Counted from the first letter of the stretch, positions 16,660 through 25,937 are shown. The stretch is 46,193 nucleotides of DNA from Campylobacterales bacterium (GCA_024280035.1 JAJRQV010000072.1:1-46193), one strand, 5' to 3'. Translations and numbers: made by a program. Notes: a model not told the origin generated them from the sequence alone.

Positions 16660-19278
16660 TTATAATAATTCTGCCATAATTTGTTCCATCTCATCTAAGG
16701 CTGTTTTATAATCAAAAGCAGCCTCTTCATGCCGCGCAGCCAACTCCATAGACTTTGCTAAAACTTCTAAATTTTCAAATCTAAAGTTTGCAGATGAACC
16801 CTTAATAGAATGTGCTTCTAAGGATATTTTCTTATACTCTTTTTGATCCACAGCTGAAGAAAGAATAGGAAATGATTTTTTCATTTTGTCCATAAAGGTT
16901 TGAAGCAAGAGTCTAATCTCATTTTCATCTAACATTAACTCCTCTTTTAGGTGGCTTAAGTCAATTTTACTTGAAGAAAAGTTCTCTGGTATTATCTCTT
17001 TTTCTACACTACTGTGTTCTTCCAGATACTTCTGTAAAATGGCTTCAAACTCTTTAATAACAAGAGGTTTTCCTAGAAATCCATCATGCCCAAAATTAAA
17101 CTCTTCAGCCTCAGTCACATCAGCACTTAGACCAATAATAGGGGTATGTTTTTTATGCTCTTTTTTCTCATACATTAAGATATCTTTTGTGGCTTCTGTT
17201 CCATCTTTAACGGGCATCTGTTTATCCATAAAAATCAGATCAAAAGAGGCTATTTTAAAAGTCTGAACAGCCTCCAATCCATCTGAAGCAATATAATAAC
17301 TCAAGCCATATCTTTCTAAAATGATTTTAATAAACTCTTGATTAGCAACATTGTCTTCAGCCACTAAAACATGCCCATTAAAACGTCTTTGTTTATACTC
17401 TTGTACATATTTTTCATCATCTTGTGGAGTCATATGCAAGGCTTCAATAAAGGCGTGATACATCTTTTCACAATAAATTGGATAAACAAGACTGGTTATA
17501 TTTTTATCATTATCATAGGTCTTTTTAGGGGAACGAAGAAGAGCTATACTAGGAACATCTAAGCCTCTAATCGTTTCTATATCTTCATCTGTACTGTCCA
17601 TAAAAAAGAGTAAATCATAATCTGTCTCATCTAAGGTCTTAATACAAAACGAATTTAGATTAAAGGCATCAAAATATTGACGAAGATAAATGATTTCATT
17701 TTTATTATGACTACAAAACAGGGCAATACGAAGTTTCTTAAAAGGCGTAGGGTCAAAAGGAAAACTTTTAATATGAACGGGTTCATCGGCTTGAAAGTTA
17801 AACTCAAAGATACTTCCTTTTTCAACACCTTTTGTATAAGTAATGCTTCCTCCCATATGTTCAGCCAAATCTTTTGAAATTGATAAACCTAAACCTGTAC
17901 CTCCTTCAGTATCTCGATCTTGTTTAAAGGCATCAAATAAAATATTTTCATCACTAACGCCTCGACCATTATCACATATACGTATATTTACTCTCTCATT
18001 TTCATAACTAATACGTACATTAATTTCTCCCCCTTCAGGAGTAAATTTGACGGCATTAGAAAAAAGGTTAGAAAACACCTGTTTAATTCGTAAAGGGTCA
18101 GCAATCAATTCATACGGCATTTTAGGATCAATAAAAGAGCTAATAAAAATACTTTTTGCATAAGCATCCTGAGAAAACAGCTCTAAAACATATGCAAACT
18201 CATCATGCGGATTAAATATTTTTTTATCAATACTAAAGGCACCACTTCGAAGTTTTGAAAAGTCTAAGATATCATTAATAATACCTAAAAGACTCTGACC
18301 ACTATCATTAATAATTTTTAGATAAGAAGCATGGCGAGCATTACTTTCTTCTTCAAGTAAGATAGAAACAAATCCTAAAATGGCATTTAAAGGGGTTCTG
18401 ATTTCATGTGACATTGATGAGAGAAATAGTTCCTTAGCCTTTGAAGCAGCCAAGGCAGCCTGACGTGTTTCAATAAGTGTTGTCACCTCATAACCAATGG
18501 CAATAAATTCTGTTTTTTCTTTAATGGGATCAATCATTGAAATCACTGTAATATCTAAATAGTATGATTTCCCCTCTTTACTTAGGTTTTGAACCTGCCC
18601 TTTAAATATCTGCTCTTTTTCTAAGGTTTCACTCATTTCTTTGTAAAAAGTTTGGGGGGTATCAGGATGTTTAATAATAAAATGTGAATTTCCAAGAAGC
18701 TCATCTTGCGTGTAACCACTAATCTTACAAAAGTTTTTATTCACATGAGTAATCGTTCCCGATATATCTGTTTTAAAAACAATAGCTGACTCATCTAAGG
18801 CTTTTTTATACTCATTAAGAAGTTGTATATTTTTCTCAATTAATAGCTCTTTTTGATAGATGGTATCAGTATAGAGTTTTAAAACACCCGCAAAGTTAGC
18901 ATCAAAAACAAAAGATATTTCATCAAAAAGTTCTTTAGAATTGATATTAACATCATAAGAAAAATCAATGACTGCACGACGAAAATGACTACAAATTGTA
19001 AAAAGTTCATTTGCCGTGAAATCTCTATTTTTCAAATAAATCAAGAGTTCATGCATTACAGGGCAGTCGCCTAATTCTTTTGTTTTTCTAATAACATCCA
19101 TAAAATAATCAAACACGCCCGAGGCATAATATTCACAAAAATATCGACTGTCCACATCATGCAGAGCTAAGATAGCCTTAGGTTCATCATACTGCACCCA
19201 CTGCTTTAATATTTTTATCTTATTTTTTTCAAAAATTTTGACATTATTTTGGACTTCAACAAGTAAAGAGTTTTTCAT
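16660..19278 (-). CDS. Hybrid sensor histidine kinase with PAS, REC and Hpt domains
   Basis: An 872-residue protein without clear membrane helices, probably cytosolic. Order: an all-helical N-terminal region of unknown type (about 1-145), a PAS domain (GTITHVNKNFCKISGYTQDE), HisKA with H-box SHEIRTPLNAILGF, HATPase with N-box SNLFSNAVKFT and glycine box GGTGLGLSIS, a divergent receiver-like region, a true receiver (VAEDNVANQEF; phospho-Asp in LIFMDKQMPVKDG) and a C-terminal Hpt domain with LEAHSIKGSSANF. This is a full phosphorelay in one chain, so it likely needs a separate response regulator; the convergent OmpR-type regulator is the nearest candidate. Confidence 0.93.
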   Translation of the reverse strand: MKNSLLVEVQNNVKIFEKNKIKILKQWVQYDEPKAILALHDVDSRYFCEYYASGVFDYFMDVIRKTKELGDCPVMHELLIYLKNRDFTANELFTICSHFRRAVIDFSYDVNINSKELFDEISFVFDANFAGVLKLYTDTIYQKELLIEKNIQLLNEYKKALDESAIVFKTDISGTITHVNKNFCKISGYTQDELLGNSHFIIKHPDTPQTFYKEMSETLEKEQIFKGQVQNLSKEGKSYYLDITVISMIDPIKEKTEFIAIGYEVTTLIETRQAALAASKAKELFLSSMSHEIRTPLNAILGFVSILLEEESNARHASYLKIINDSGQSLLGIINDILDFSKLRSGAFSIDKKIFNPHDEFAYVLELFSQDAYAKSIFISSFIDPKMPYELIADPLRIKQVFSNLFSNAVKFTPEGGEINVRISYENERVNIRICDNGRGVSDENILFDAFKQDRDTEGGTGLGLSISKDLAEHMGGSITYTKGVEKGSIFEFNFQADEPVHIKSFPFDPTPFKKLRIALFCSHNKNEIIYLRQYFDAFNLNSFCIKTLDETDYDLLFFMDSTDEDIETIRGLDVPSIALLRSPKKTYDNDKNITSLVYPIYCEKMYHAFIEALHMTPQDDEKYVQEYKQRRFNGHVLVAEDNVANQEFIKIILERYGLSYYIASDGLEAVQTFKIASFDLIFMDKQMPVKDGTEATKDILMYEKKEHKKHTPIIGLSADVTEAEEFNFGHDGFLGKPLVIKEFEAILQKYLEEHSSVEKEIIPENFSSSKIDLSHLKEELMLDENEIRLLLQTFMDKMKKSFPILSSAVDQKEYKKISLEAHSIKGSSANFRFENLEVLAKSMELAARHEEAAFDYKTALDEMEQIMAELL

Positions 19279-19361
19279 AAGGCTTACTATAACAAAATTT
19301 TTCTTTTAAGTGTATCTTAGCTACAATAAAAAACTTTGACTGTGGGGGTGTGGTACATTAT

Positions 19362-21287
19362 ATGATTAAGTACTTTTTATCTTTTCTTTTTATCTGTGCC
19401 TCTCTTATAGCACATGATGAGCTCTCCTATAATTTATCATATTTAAGTGATAACACTAAAAAGCTTACTATAGACACTGTTCAAAATAAGAAATTTATTT
19501 CTAGTAATAGTAAAATGTTAAACCTAGGAATCACCAATAGTCCTCACTGGTTTAAACTTAAGTTTACCCTCTCTAATAAAGAACCCGTACACAGCTGGTG
19601 GCTGAAGATTGCCTATCCGCCTCTTGATTATATAGATGTGTATCTTTATGATGAAAACAACACCCAAATCTCTTCAGCATATACAGGTGAGTTACGTCCT
19701 TTTAAAGATAGAAGTGTAGCTGACCCTGCTTTTATTGAAGAGTTACAGCTTAGGCATGAAGGTAACTACACCCTGTATCTTAGAATTCAGACCGAAGGTG
19801 CCCTGCAAGTTCCTATAAAAATTATTAATTCAAATAAATTAATTAAAGAGCAATACCGCCCTATTCTTCTCTCTGGGCTTTATTATGGTCTGTTTATTAT
19901 TATCTTACTTTACAATATCATTTTATATTTCTACACAAGAGATAAGAACTATCTTTTATATATTGCCTTTGTTACTGTATTTGTTTTTTACCAACTCTCT
20001 TTAGATGGTATTGGAATAGCCTTTATCTGGGGAGATTATCCATGGATTATCCATAATGCTTCTCCCTTGGGTGCCTCAGGGTTTGCTATTCTTGCCATTG
20101 TATTTGCACGTAGTTTTTTACATACGTATAAATACAAGACCTTAGATAAGGTCTTAAAAATTCTTTTGTACTTAACCTATGGTATTTTAATCGCAGTTTT
20201 TATTTTTCCTTATCATTATGTTATTCAATCCATTGGAGCCTTTGCTATTATTGTTCCTTTTGTTCTTATCTTTTCTGGTTTTACTGCCTTAAAAGATGGT
20301 TATAGACCTGCACGTTTTTATGTTTTAGGTTGGGTTATGTTTCTTTTAGGCTGTATTTTCTTTTCACTTAATAAGTTTGCTATTATTGGCGGTTTTGAGC
20401 TTATGAGTAGAGCCATGCAAATTGGTTCTGCTATTGAGATGATTCTCTTATCTTGGGCATTAGGCGATAGAATTAAATCCATTAGAGATGAGTATTTAAT
20501 TAAATCAAATGAACTCAATAAGACCTTACAGCAACAAGTTAAGGTAAGTTTACTAAAAGAGCGTCAAAAAGATAAGATGATTATTCAACAATCTCGTCTT
20601 GCTGCCTTAGGAGAGATGATTGAACAAATTGCGCATCAATGGAGACAACCCCTTAATACACTAGCGCTAATTAACCAAAACCTCTATTTTAAATATAAAC
20701 TGGAATCTTTTAATGAAGAAGAGTTTGACAAGGCGCATGACCAGATCAATGAAAACTTGCAATATATGTCTCAAACCATTGATGATTTCAGAGGTTTTTA
20801 CAAAAAAGATCCTCAAAAAGAGAGTTATAATATTGAAGATGTCATCCACTCTTCGGTCTCAATCTCAGAATCCATGATAAAGTATGCAAAAATAAATATT
20901 TCAATCAATAGTAAGGCAGACTGTGTTGTTACTAATATTAGAAATGAACTGATGCAAGTAATTATGAACCTTATTAAAAATGCACATGATGCATTAATTG
21001 AAAACAAAATAGAAAATAGACAGATTAGTTTTGATATTTTTCAAAAAGAGAATAAGGTGTATCTCTGTATTGAAGATAATGCAGGGGGAATTTCTGAGAA
21101 AATCATAGAGAAGATTTTTAACCCATATTTCACAACAAAATCAAAAGAGACAGGAACAGGCTTAGGTCTGTATATGTCAAAGTCAATTATTCAAGAACAT
21201 ATGAAGGGTACGATTGAGGCAGAAAACACTAAAGAAGGTGCACGTTTCACCATTATCTTACCTCAGGCTAAACCAACCGTTACTTAA
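19362..21287 (+). CDS. 7TMR-DISM sensor histidine kinase
   Basis: A 641-residue kinase. A signal peptide (MIKYFLSFLFICASLIAH) leads into a periplasmic 7TMR-DISM extracellular domain (NSPHWFKLKFTL, then WWLKIAYPPLDYIDVYLYDE), seven membrane helices (about residues 170-370), and a kinase module with H-box LGEMIEQIAHQWRQPLNTL, N-box MNLIKNAHDA and glycine box TGTGLGLYMS. The HQWRQPL form of H-box is frequent in Campylobacterota. A GTG at 19350 is an alternative start, but ATG at 19362 gives the proper signal peptide. The 83-bp divergent gap to the hybrid kinase may carry both promoters. No dedicated response regulator is adjacent on this strand. Confidence 0.9.
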   Translation: MIKYFLSFLFICASLIAHDELSYNLSYLSDNTKKLTIDTVQNKKFISSNSKMLNLGITNSPHWFKLKFTLSNKEPVHSWWLKIAYPPLDYIDVYLYDENNTQISSAYTGELRPFKDRSVADPAFIEELQLRHEGNYTLYLRIQTEGALQVPIKIINSNKLIKEQYRPILLSGLYYGLFIIILLYNIILYFYTRDKNYLLYIAFVTVFVFYQLSLDGIGIAFIWGDYPWIIHNASPLGASGFAILAIVFARSFLHTYKYKTLDKVLKILLYLTYGILIAVFIFPYHYVIQSIGAFAIIVPFVLIFSGFTALKDGYRPARFYVLGWVMFLLGCIFFSLNKFAIIGGFELMSRAMQIGSAIEMILLSWALGDRIKSIRDEYLIKSNELNKTLQQQVKVSLLKERQKDKMIIQQSRLAALGEMIEQIAHQWRQPLNTLALINQNLYFKYKLESFNEEEFDKAHDQINENLQYMSQTIDDFRGFYKKDPQKESYNIEDVIHSSVSISESMIKYAKINISINSKADCVVTNIRNELMQVIMNLIKNAHDALIENKIENRQISFDIFQKENKVYLCIEDNAGGISEKIIEKIFNPYFTTKSKETGTGLGLYMSKSIIQEHMKGTIEAENTKEGARFTIILPQAKPTVT

Positions 21288-22096
21288 ATAATAAAATAAG
21301 AAAGAGCCGTTAATATACAGAGGTACAATAATGAGACAAGAGCTGTTCCGATAATATTTCCAATTTGGCAACTACTACATGATGAATAGGTTTTATCCTC
21401 ATATTGAGCATAAAAGAAATAAATTATTATGAAAGAAAGTGTCGCATACGCAAGATACGTCTGATAAACCCATAACGAAGAGAGCGTCTCTTTGTCAGAA
21501 ACAAATAGTGAAGCCATCAGTAAAACTAGCATAAAGACCATGATGATATTTGGTACTTTAAGAATTTTATCTCTAAAAAATGTAGTAGGACAACTCTCAT
21601 CTACCTTACCTGCATTTGAACCACTATCAAGTTTATTCTCAAACAGCTCTTTCTCTTTTTTTGTAAGTTTAGATAAAAAGGTAGAACCAAAGGTATAATC
21701 AATTTTTCGTTGAAGTAAGATACTAAGTTCACCCTCTGCCTTTAAAGACTGCTGAGTACCCTCTCTGTCTTGGTAAATAAGACTTATCTTCTCATACCGA
21801 GGAACTGCAGCTGTAAAGCCCGCAAAATAAGCTGTACTTTCCGTCACAATCTGTTTTCCACTATTACTCAAAATTCTTGGATTAATTAATTCTAGAAACT
21901 CTCCATCTTCTTTTTTAACCACAATAACATTAAAATAATTTTTTATCTGATAAGCAGCAAGACCTTCCATCTCATTTTCAATAATAGTATCTTTTAAATC
22001 TTGTATTAATGTGTGAATCTCTTCATTAAATATTCTTACATCTGTCCCGAATTCTACTCCTGGAGAGCTTGGATATCTTGTAATATCTCTAACCAT
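21284..22096 (-). CDS. Degenerate peptide deformylase-like domain fused to a three-helix membrane domain
   Basis: A 270-residue protein. Residues 1-150 align end to end with peptide deformylase: MVRDITRYP start, motif 1 EGLAAYQ (44-50), LELINPRILSNSG, AVPRYEKISLIYQDREG and the final LSKLTKKEKELF. The catalytic residues are gone: the motif 2 Cys (EGCLS) is Thr88 within TESTAY, and motif 3 HExDH is replaced by RKIDY (130-134). The C-terminal part adds about three membrane helices (182-200, 208-230, 245-268) and a C-S-S-C pair (240-243). It cannot deformylate by the known mechanism. A binding or sensing role at the membrane is a guess. Its stop overlaps the end of the convergent 7TMR-DISM kinase by 4 bp. 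Confidence 0.8.
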   Translation of the reverse strand: MVRDITRYPSSPGVEFGTDVRIFNEEIHTLIQDLKDTIIENEMEGLAAYQIKNYFNVIVVKKEDGEFLELINPRILSNSGKQIVTESTAYFAGFTAAVPRYEKISLIYQDREGTQQSLKAEGELSILLQRKIDYTFGSTFLSKLTKKEKELFENKLDSGSNAGKVDESCPTTFFRDKILKVPNIIMVFMLVLLMASLFVSDKETLSSLWVYQTYLAYATLSFIIIYFFYAQYEDKTYSSCSSCQIGNIIGTALVSLLYLCILTALSYFII

Positions 22097-22225
22097 TATT
22101 TGCCTTTTATTTTAACTGAACTTATATACGAATTATAAAATCAATTATTAACTTCACGAATTATACATACGTATATGATTAATGCCTAAGGTTAATAAGA
22201 GAGATATAGGGAGTTTCTTTGAAGG

Positions 22226-22260
22226 TGTCTACCCCCAGAAGAGATCTTCTAGGATAGACA
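22226..22260 (-). terminator. Hairpin downstream of the sqr operon
   Basis: TGTCTA (22226-22231) pairs with TAGACA (22255-22260), and AGAAG (22237-22241) with CTTCT (22246-22250), with C/G pairs between, giving a strong interrupted stem. It begins 7 bp after the stop of the 54-aa gene that follows sqr. There is no clear U tract in the minus-strand direction, so it may be a weak terminator or a 3' stability element. Confidence 0.4.
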
Positions 22261-22266
22261 GTAACG

Positions 22267-22431
22267 TTAGTGACTTTTACTGACTACCACTAACATTTTG
22301 ATATTAATTGCTAGAAATCTAAAAAACTGCCAAACAACATTTGTTCTTAAAGCTTTTGCAAATTTACCTGGAATCATTGTCAAACTGAATTGATCACTTT
22401 TTCCAAAGTTTACTTCTTCTTCTTTTTTCAT
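22267..22431 (-). CDS. Small protein (54 aa) following sqr
   Basis: ATG at 22429-22431 is 25 bp after the sqr stop and has AAGGAT six bases upstream, a good ribosome-binding site. The frame runs 54 codons to TAA at 22267-22269. The product starts MKKEEEVNFGKSDQFSLTMI and has the moderately hydrophobic, basic segment VVWQFFRFLAINIKMLVVV near its end. This could be one short membrane-associated helix. Position suggests a role with the sulfide:quinone oxidoreductase, which is itself a peripheral membrane enzyme. No named family is recognised. Confidence 0.65.
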   Translation of the reverse strand: MKKEEEVNFGKSDQFSLTMIPGKFAKALRTNVVWQFFRFLAINIKMLVVVSKSH

Positions 22432-22456
22432 TGTAAATCCTTATAATTTTTATTGT

Positions 22457-23926
22457 CTATTCTGGAATTAACGTCCAACCTGGTTTAAGCTGAGCTTTCC
22501 AAAGGAATAGGTGGTGAAGGATATGTTTAATCCAGTGACCAGCAAGACCAATTTCACCAAAGGTATAGTCTGTATCACGACCTGTACCTGGGTATTTTTC
22601 GAAGTCAGGAACAACAGGATAAACTGTCATAGCTGCTGCAGTTCCAGTGAAAACACCTTTACCTGCTGATGCAACACAGGCTGCACCCATATCTGCCATA
22701 GATGCTTCATGTAAGTGAGCATCTTCACCCTTAGTCATAAGGTCACATACTGAGTGTGCAACCGCTTTACCGATAATACCTGAAGGCATACCTGTACGTG
22801 GAGGAGTTGGATTAATTGGAGTTCCATTTGGAGAACTCATTGGTTTAGAGATAAGGTGTGGAGGTGCAAATGCAATACCAGCAGCAAACATATTTTTGTA
22901 TGTAGGATTTTGGTAAGTTTTAGGCCAATCTGATGCTTTCCAGTTTTCATAAGCACCCGCACCGTAGTTAGCATCCACTTTCATGAAACCATTTGGAGCA
23001 AAAACAGTTGAAGTAATATCTTCACCTGCTTTATCAAATGCTTTAATACCTACACCCGCAAATGGTGGAATAAGCATTGCAAAGTCAAAAGTTTCTTGAC
23101 CTGTAGTACCATCAAGAAGTTCATAATCAATTGAACCTGATTCTACTTTAGAAACGTGTGCACCAATCATCCAGTCAACATTTCTTTCAGCAAAAAGAGA
23201 CTCAGCAAATAGTTTAGAACTTACTGCATATCCGCCAACTTTCATATGAAGCCCACCCATACCAAAATCACCTAAGAATGATTCGTTAGAAATCCATTTT
23301 ATATCAGCCATATCACGAACACCCGCTTTGTTCAGTTCATGTTCAATGTTAAAGATGTACTCAAAAGCAGCACCTTGACATGTACACATACCGTGACCTG
23401 TACCGATTAAGAATTTCTGACGTTCGCCAGCTTTCATTTTTTCGATAGCTTTTGTTAACTCTTCACTTGCGTGAACAGCATGATCAGCTGTACATACAGA
23501 AACGGTATGCTCACCAAGACCATTAGCATCACCAAGACCTGGAGTTGCAGCAAAGTTAAGTTTAGGACCTGTTGCATTAACAATGTAATCATATGTTAAA
23601 TCTTCAGTTTCACCTGCTTTACCTTGACCTGTATACTCAATAGTAACAAAAGGAGTATCTGAATCAGCATTTCCTTCTGGGTTTAAAGATTTAGCTAAAG
23701 CTTGTTTATAAGTAATTCCTGCTTTTTTGTATACAGGGTCAAGGTCAAAAGTAACCTCTTCTTTACTCATTTGTCCAACACCAACCCAAATGTTTGATGG
23801 AATCCAGTTCCATTTTGCGTTTGGTGTTACAACGACTACTTCATGATTAGAACCTAACCATTTTGCAGCAAACGTAGCTGTCGTGTGTCCAGCCACACCA
23901 CCGCCAAGTACTATTAATCTTGCCAT
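22457..23926 (-). CDS. sqr: Sulfide:quinone oxidoreductase family flavoprotein
   Basis: A 489-residue FAD-dependent enzyme of the SQR/flavocytochrome c sulfide dehydrogenase group. The N-terminus IVLGGGVAGHTTATF is the FAD dinucleotide fold; IVNATGPKLNF is the second FAD motif; GHGMCTCQGAAFEY carries the redox-active Cys region, and further Cys residues occur in VSVCTADHAVH and MGAACVASAG. The C-terminal HHLFLWKAQLKPGWTLIPE is amphipathic and suits monotopic membrane binding at the quinone site. It oxidises sulfide and passes electrons to quinone. Which SQR type (I-VI) is not decided here. AAAAGGAGTAGAT precedes the ATG, a very strong ribosome-binding site, fitting high expression. A 54-aa gene follows. 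Confidence 0.88.
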   Translation of the reverse strand: MARLIVLGGGVAGHTTATFAAKWLGSNHEVVVVTPNAKWNWIPSNIWVGVGQMSKEEVTFDLDPVYKKAGITYKQALAKSLNPEGNADSDTPFVTIEYTGQGKAGETEDLTYDYIVNATGPKLNFAATPGLGDANGLGEHTVSVCTADHAVHASEELTKAIEKMKAGERQKFLIGTGHGMCTCQGAAFEYIFNIEHELNKAGVRDMADIKWISNESFLGDFGMGGLHMKVGGYAVSSKLFAESLFAERNVDWMIGAHVSKVESGSIDYELLDGTTGQETFDFAMLIPPFAGVGIKAFDKAGEDITSTVFAPNGFMKVDANYGAGAYENWKASDWPKTYQNPTYKNMFAAGIAFAPPHLISKPMSSPNGTPINPTPPRTGMPSGIIGKAVAHSVCDLMTKGEDAHLHEASMADMGAACVASAGKGVFTGTAAAMTVYPVVPDFEKYPGTGRDTDYTFGEIGLAGHWIKHILHHLFLWKAQLKPGWTLIPE

Positions 23927-24119
23927 ATCTACTCCTTTTGATTGTCTATATATATTTAAAAATTATAATTAATATTTGTTTTAAATATTACAGCTCACTA
24001 GAGACTATTATAGTCAAAGTAATATTAAAAATTTATCATGATATTAATATTTATAATAGGAGAGAGTTTTTTGGGAGATATGTTAATTTATGTAACAGTT
24101 TGAAGGCTTTTAGCAGGGA

Positions 24120-24410
24120 CTACTTAATATAGTCCACTACTTTAGCCCCTTCAGTGACCTCTTTTATCACATTTACGACTTCTAAATGCGCAGGATCTGT
24201 TGCGTATGTTGAAAGTGCTTTTTTATCGTTAAAAGTTGTTGTTAGTACTAAATCAAAAGAACGTTCACTCTTCATAAAGTCTAAACCCACTTCCATGCTT
24301 AAGAGACCTTCAATTTTAGAAGGAAGCCCTTCAAGTAACTCTTTCACCTTGTAAAGATTGTTTTTTCTGTTTTCTTCTTTAAATTTCAACATTACTATAT
24401 GTATAATCAT
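24120..24410 (-). CDS. Dabb (stress-responsive alpha-beta barrel) protein
   Basis: A 96-residue Dabb-domain protein: MIIHIVMLKFKEE at the start, GLDFMKSERSFDLVLTTTF in the middle and YATDPAHLEVVNVIK near the end, the usual H-x-V-x-F and Y-x-x-x-P-x-H pattern. These form dimeric alpha-beta barrels; most members have no known substrate. It sits alone between sqr and the efflux operon, transcribed away from the latter. Confidence 0.88.
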   Translation of the reverse strand: MIIHIVMLKFKEENRKNNLYKVKELLEGLPSKIEGLLSMEVGLDFMKSERSFDLVLTTTFNDKKALSTYATDPAHLEVVNVIKEVTEGAKVVDYIK

Positions 24411-24509
24411 TATATTCCTTTTGTATACGCTTTAAAAATGGTATTATACTTACTTCTCAAGACTTAATATACAAGTATAACATCTCTATTAAAAACAGAG
24501 CTCGAATTT

Positions 24510-24579
24510 TTATCACATTTTGAAGCTTATTTTAAAAGTGTGATAAGTTTGAGATAGATAAAGGTTATAATTTATCACA
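24510..24579 (+). promoter_or_regulatory. Efflux operon promoter with three TTATCACA-type sites
   Basis: TATAAT at 24566-24571 is a -10 box 25 bp before the ATG. TTATCACA occurs at 24510-24517 and 24572-24579, and inverted as TGTGATAA at 24539-24546. The third copy touches the -10 box; the inverted copy covers the -35 zone. The middle copy extends to TTTTAAAAGTGTGATAA (24530-24546), matching the response-regulator promoter in 16 of 17 bases and in spacing to the -10. The layout looks like repressor or regulator control of the efflux operon. GGAGAG before the ATG is the ribosome-binding site. Confidence 0.65.
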
Positions 24580-24596
24580 TTAAATAAGGAGAGTAA

Positions 24597-25937
24597 ATGA
24601 AAGTAATAATACCTATATTTTTTTATCTACTAACACTTAGCGCAGACCCCATAACCCTACCTCATGCCTTAGAGATTTTAAAACAACAAAATCTTGAAAT
24701 TAAGATAGCAGAGTATAACACTAAGTCTGCTGCGGAGTCTGAAGATATGGCTACAGCACAACATTATGGGCAGTTAAACTTTATTCAAAACATCTCACGT
24801 TCAGATGATGCAGGAAATGTTTTTGGTTTTAAACTCACCTCACGTGAAGCAAGTTTTAATGATTTTGGTTTTGCGGAATTTGGGCTTATTCCTATGGACC
24901 AACCTATACAAGGTCTAAATTACCCTGATACAAGAAACTTTTTTCAATCAAAGCTAAGGTATGAACTTCCTATCTACACAGGGAACAAAATCACAGCTTA
25001 TCAAGAGATGGCAAAAGGCATGAAACAGATTTCAAGCCTAGATGAGAAAAAGCAACTTCAAGAAAAAATTTATGAACTTAGAAAAAGTTATTATAATATG
25101 GCACTTCTGGAAAAATCATTAAAAAACTTACATCTTATTTTAAATAATATGAAAAGACTAGAAAACACTACTCAAAATATGATTGATGAGGGGTATGCAA
25201 AAAAGGTTGATATTTTAGAGGTGAAATCTAAAGAAGCTAATGTTAAACGTATTATTACAGAACTTGAAGCTAATAAAGAGTTACTGTATCACTACTTATC
25301 ATTCCTTCTTAATCAAGAGGTTAGTGAGATAACAACACCCTATACTAATCTTACTACACCAAATGTCTCAACCGAAGAAATTTTAAGTCAAAGCCTTGAT
25401 ATCCAAAAAGCACAAACAGCTCTAAATATTCATAAGAGTAAACTAATGGCTGAAGAGTCTCGTTACCTACCCACTATTGGAGCAATGGCTGAGATGCAAA
25501 CCGCTGATAACACTTTTCTTGGTGATGCTAGTGATCATAAATCTTATACTATTGGGGTGCAACTTAAATGGAATATTTTTGGTGGAGGGGGAGATAGTGC
25601 TGCTATCGAGCAAGCTCAAATAGACAGACTTAAGGGGCAAACCCAAGTTGAATTAGCAAAAAGAGGAATCGCTTTACGTATAAAAGAAATTCAGACAAAT
25701 ATCAGACTTGCTGATTCACAAATACAAAACCTTAAAATTGAGTTGAATTTAGCTCAGGCAATTTACAAAAACTATGAAGGACGTTACAAAGAGCAGTTAA
25801 TATCTATGAGTGATGTTATTATTAAACAAAGTATCTGGCTTGAAAATATTCTACAATTACTTAAAGCTAATAATGATCGTAACCAAGAGATTTTTGCCTT
25901 AGAAAAACTAGCACAATTAGGAGACACAAATGACTAA
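24597..25937 (+). CDS. TolC-family outer membrane efflux protein
   Basis: A 446-residue protein with a signal peptide (MKVIIPIFFYLLTLSADP) and the TolC/OEP layout: long helical hairpins with heptad character (residues about 140-240 and 340-440), each followed by strand-rich parts such as YTIGVQLKWNIFGGGGD. It would form the trimeric outer-membrane channel of a tripartite pump. It is first in an operon with a membrane-fusion protein and a two-part RND pump and overlaps the next gene by 8 bp. Drive comes from the TATAAT promoter with TTATCACA sites directly upstream. Confidence 0.9.
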   Translation: MKVIIPIFFYLLTLSADPITLPHALEILKQQNLEIKIAEYNTKSAAESEDMATAQHYGQLNFIQNISRSDDAGNVFGFKLTSREASFNDFGFAEFGLIPMDQPIQGLNYPDTRNFFQSKLRYELPIYTGNKITAYQEMAKGMKQISSLDEKKQLQEKIYELRKSYYNMALLEKSLKNLHLILNNMKRLENTTQNMIDEGYAKKVDILEVKSKEANVKRIITELEANKELLYHYLSFLLNQEVSEITTPYTNLTTPNVSTEEILSQSLDIQKAQTALNIHKSKLMAEESRYLPTIGAMAEMQTADNTFLGDASDHKSYTIGVQLKWNIFGGGGDSAAIEQAQIDRLKGQTQVELAKRGIALRIKEIQTNIRLADSQIQNLKIELNLAQAIYKNYEGRYKEQLISMSDVIIKQSIWLENILQLLKANNDRNQEIFALEKLAQLGDTND

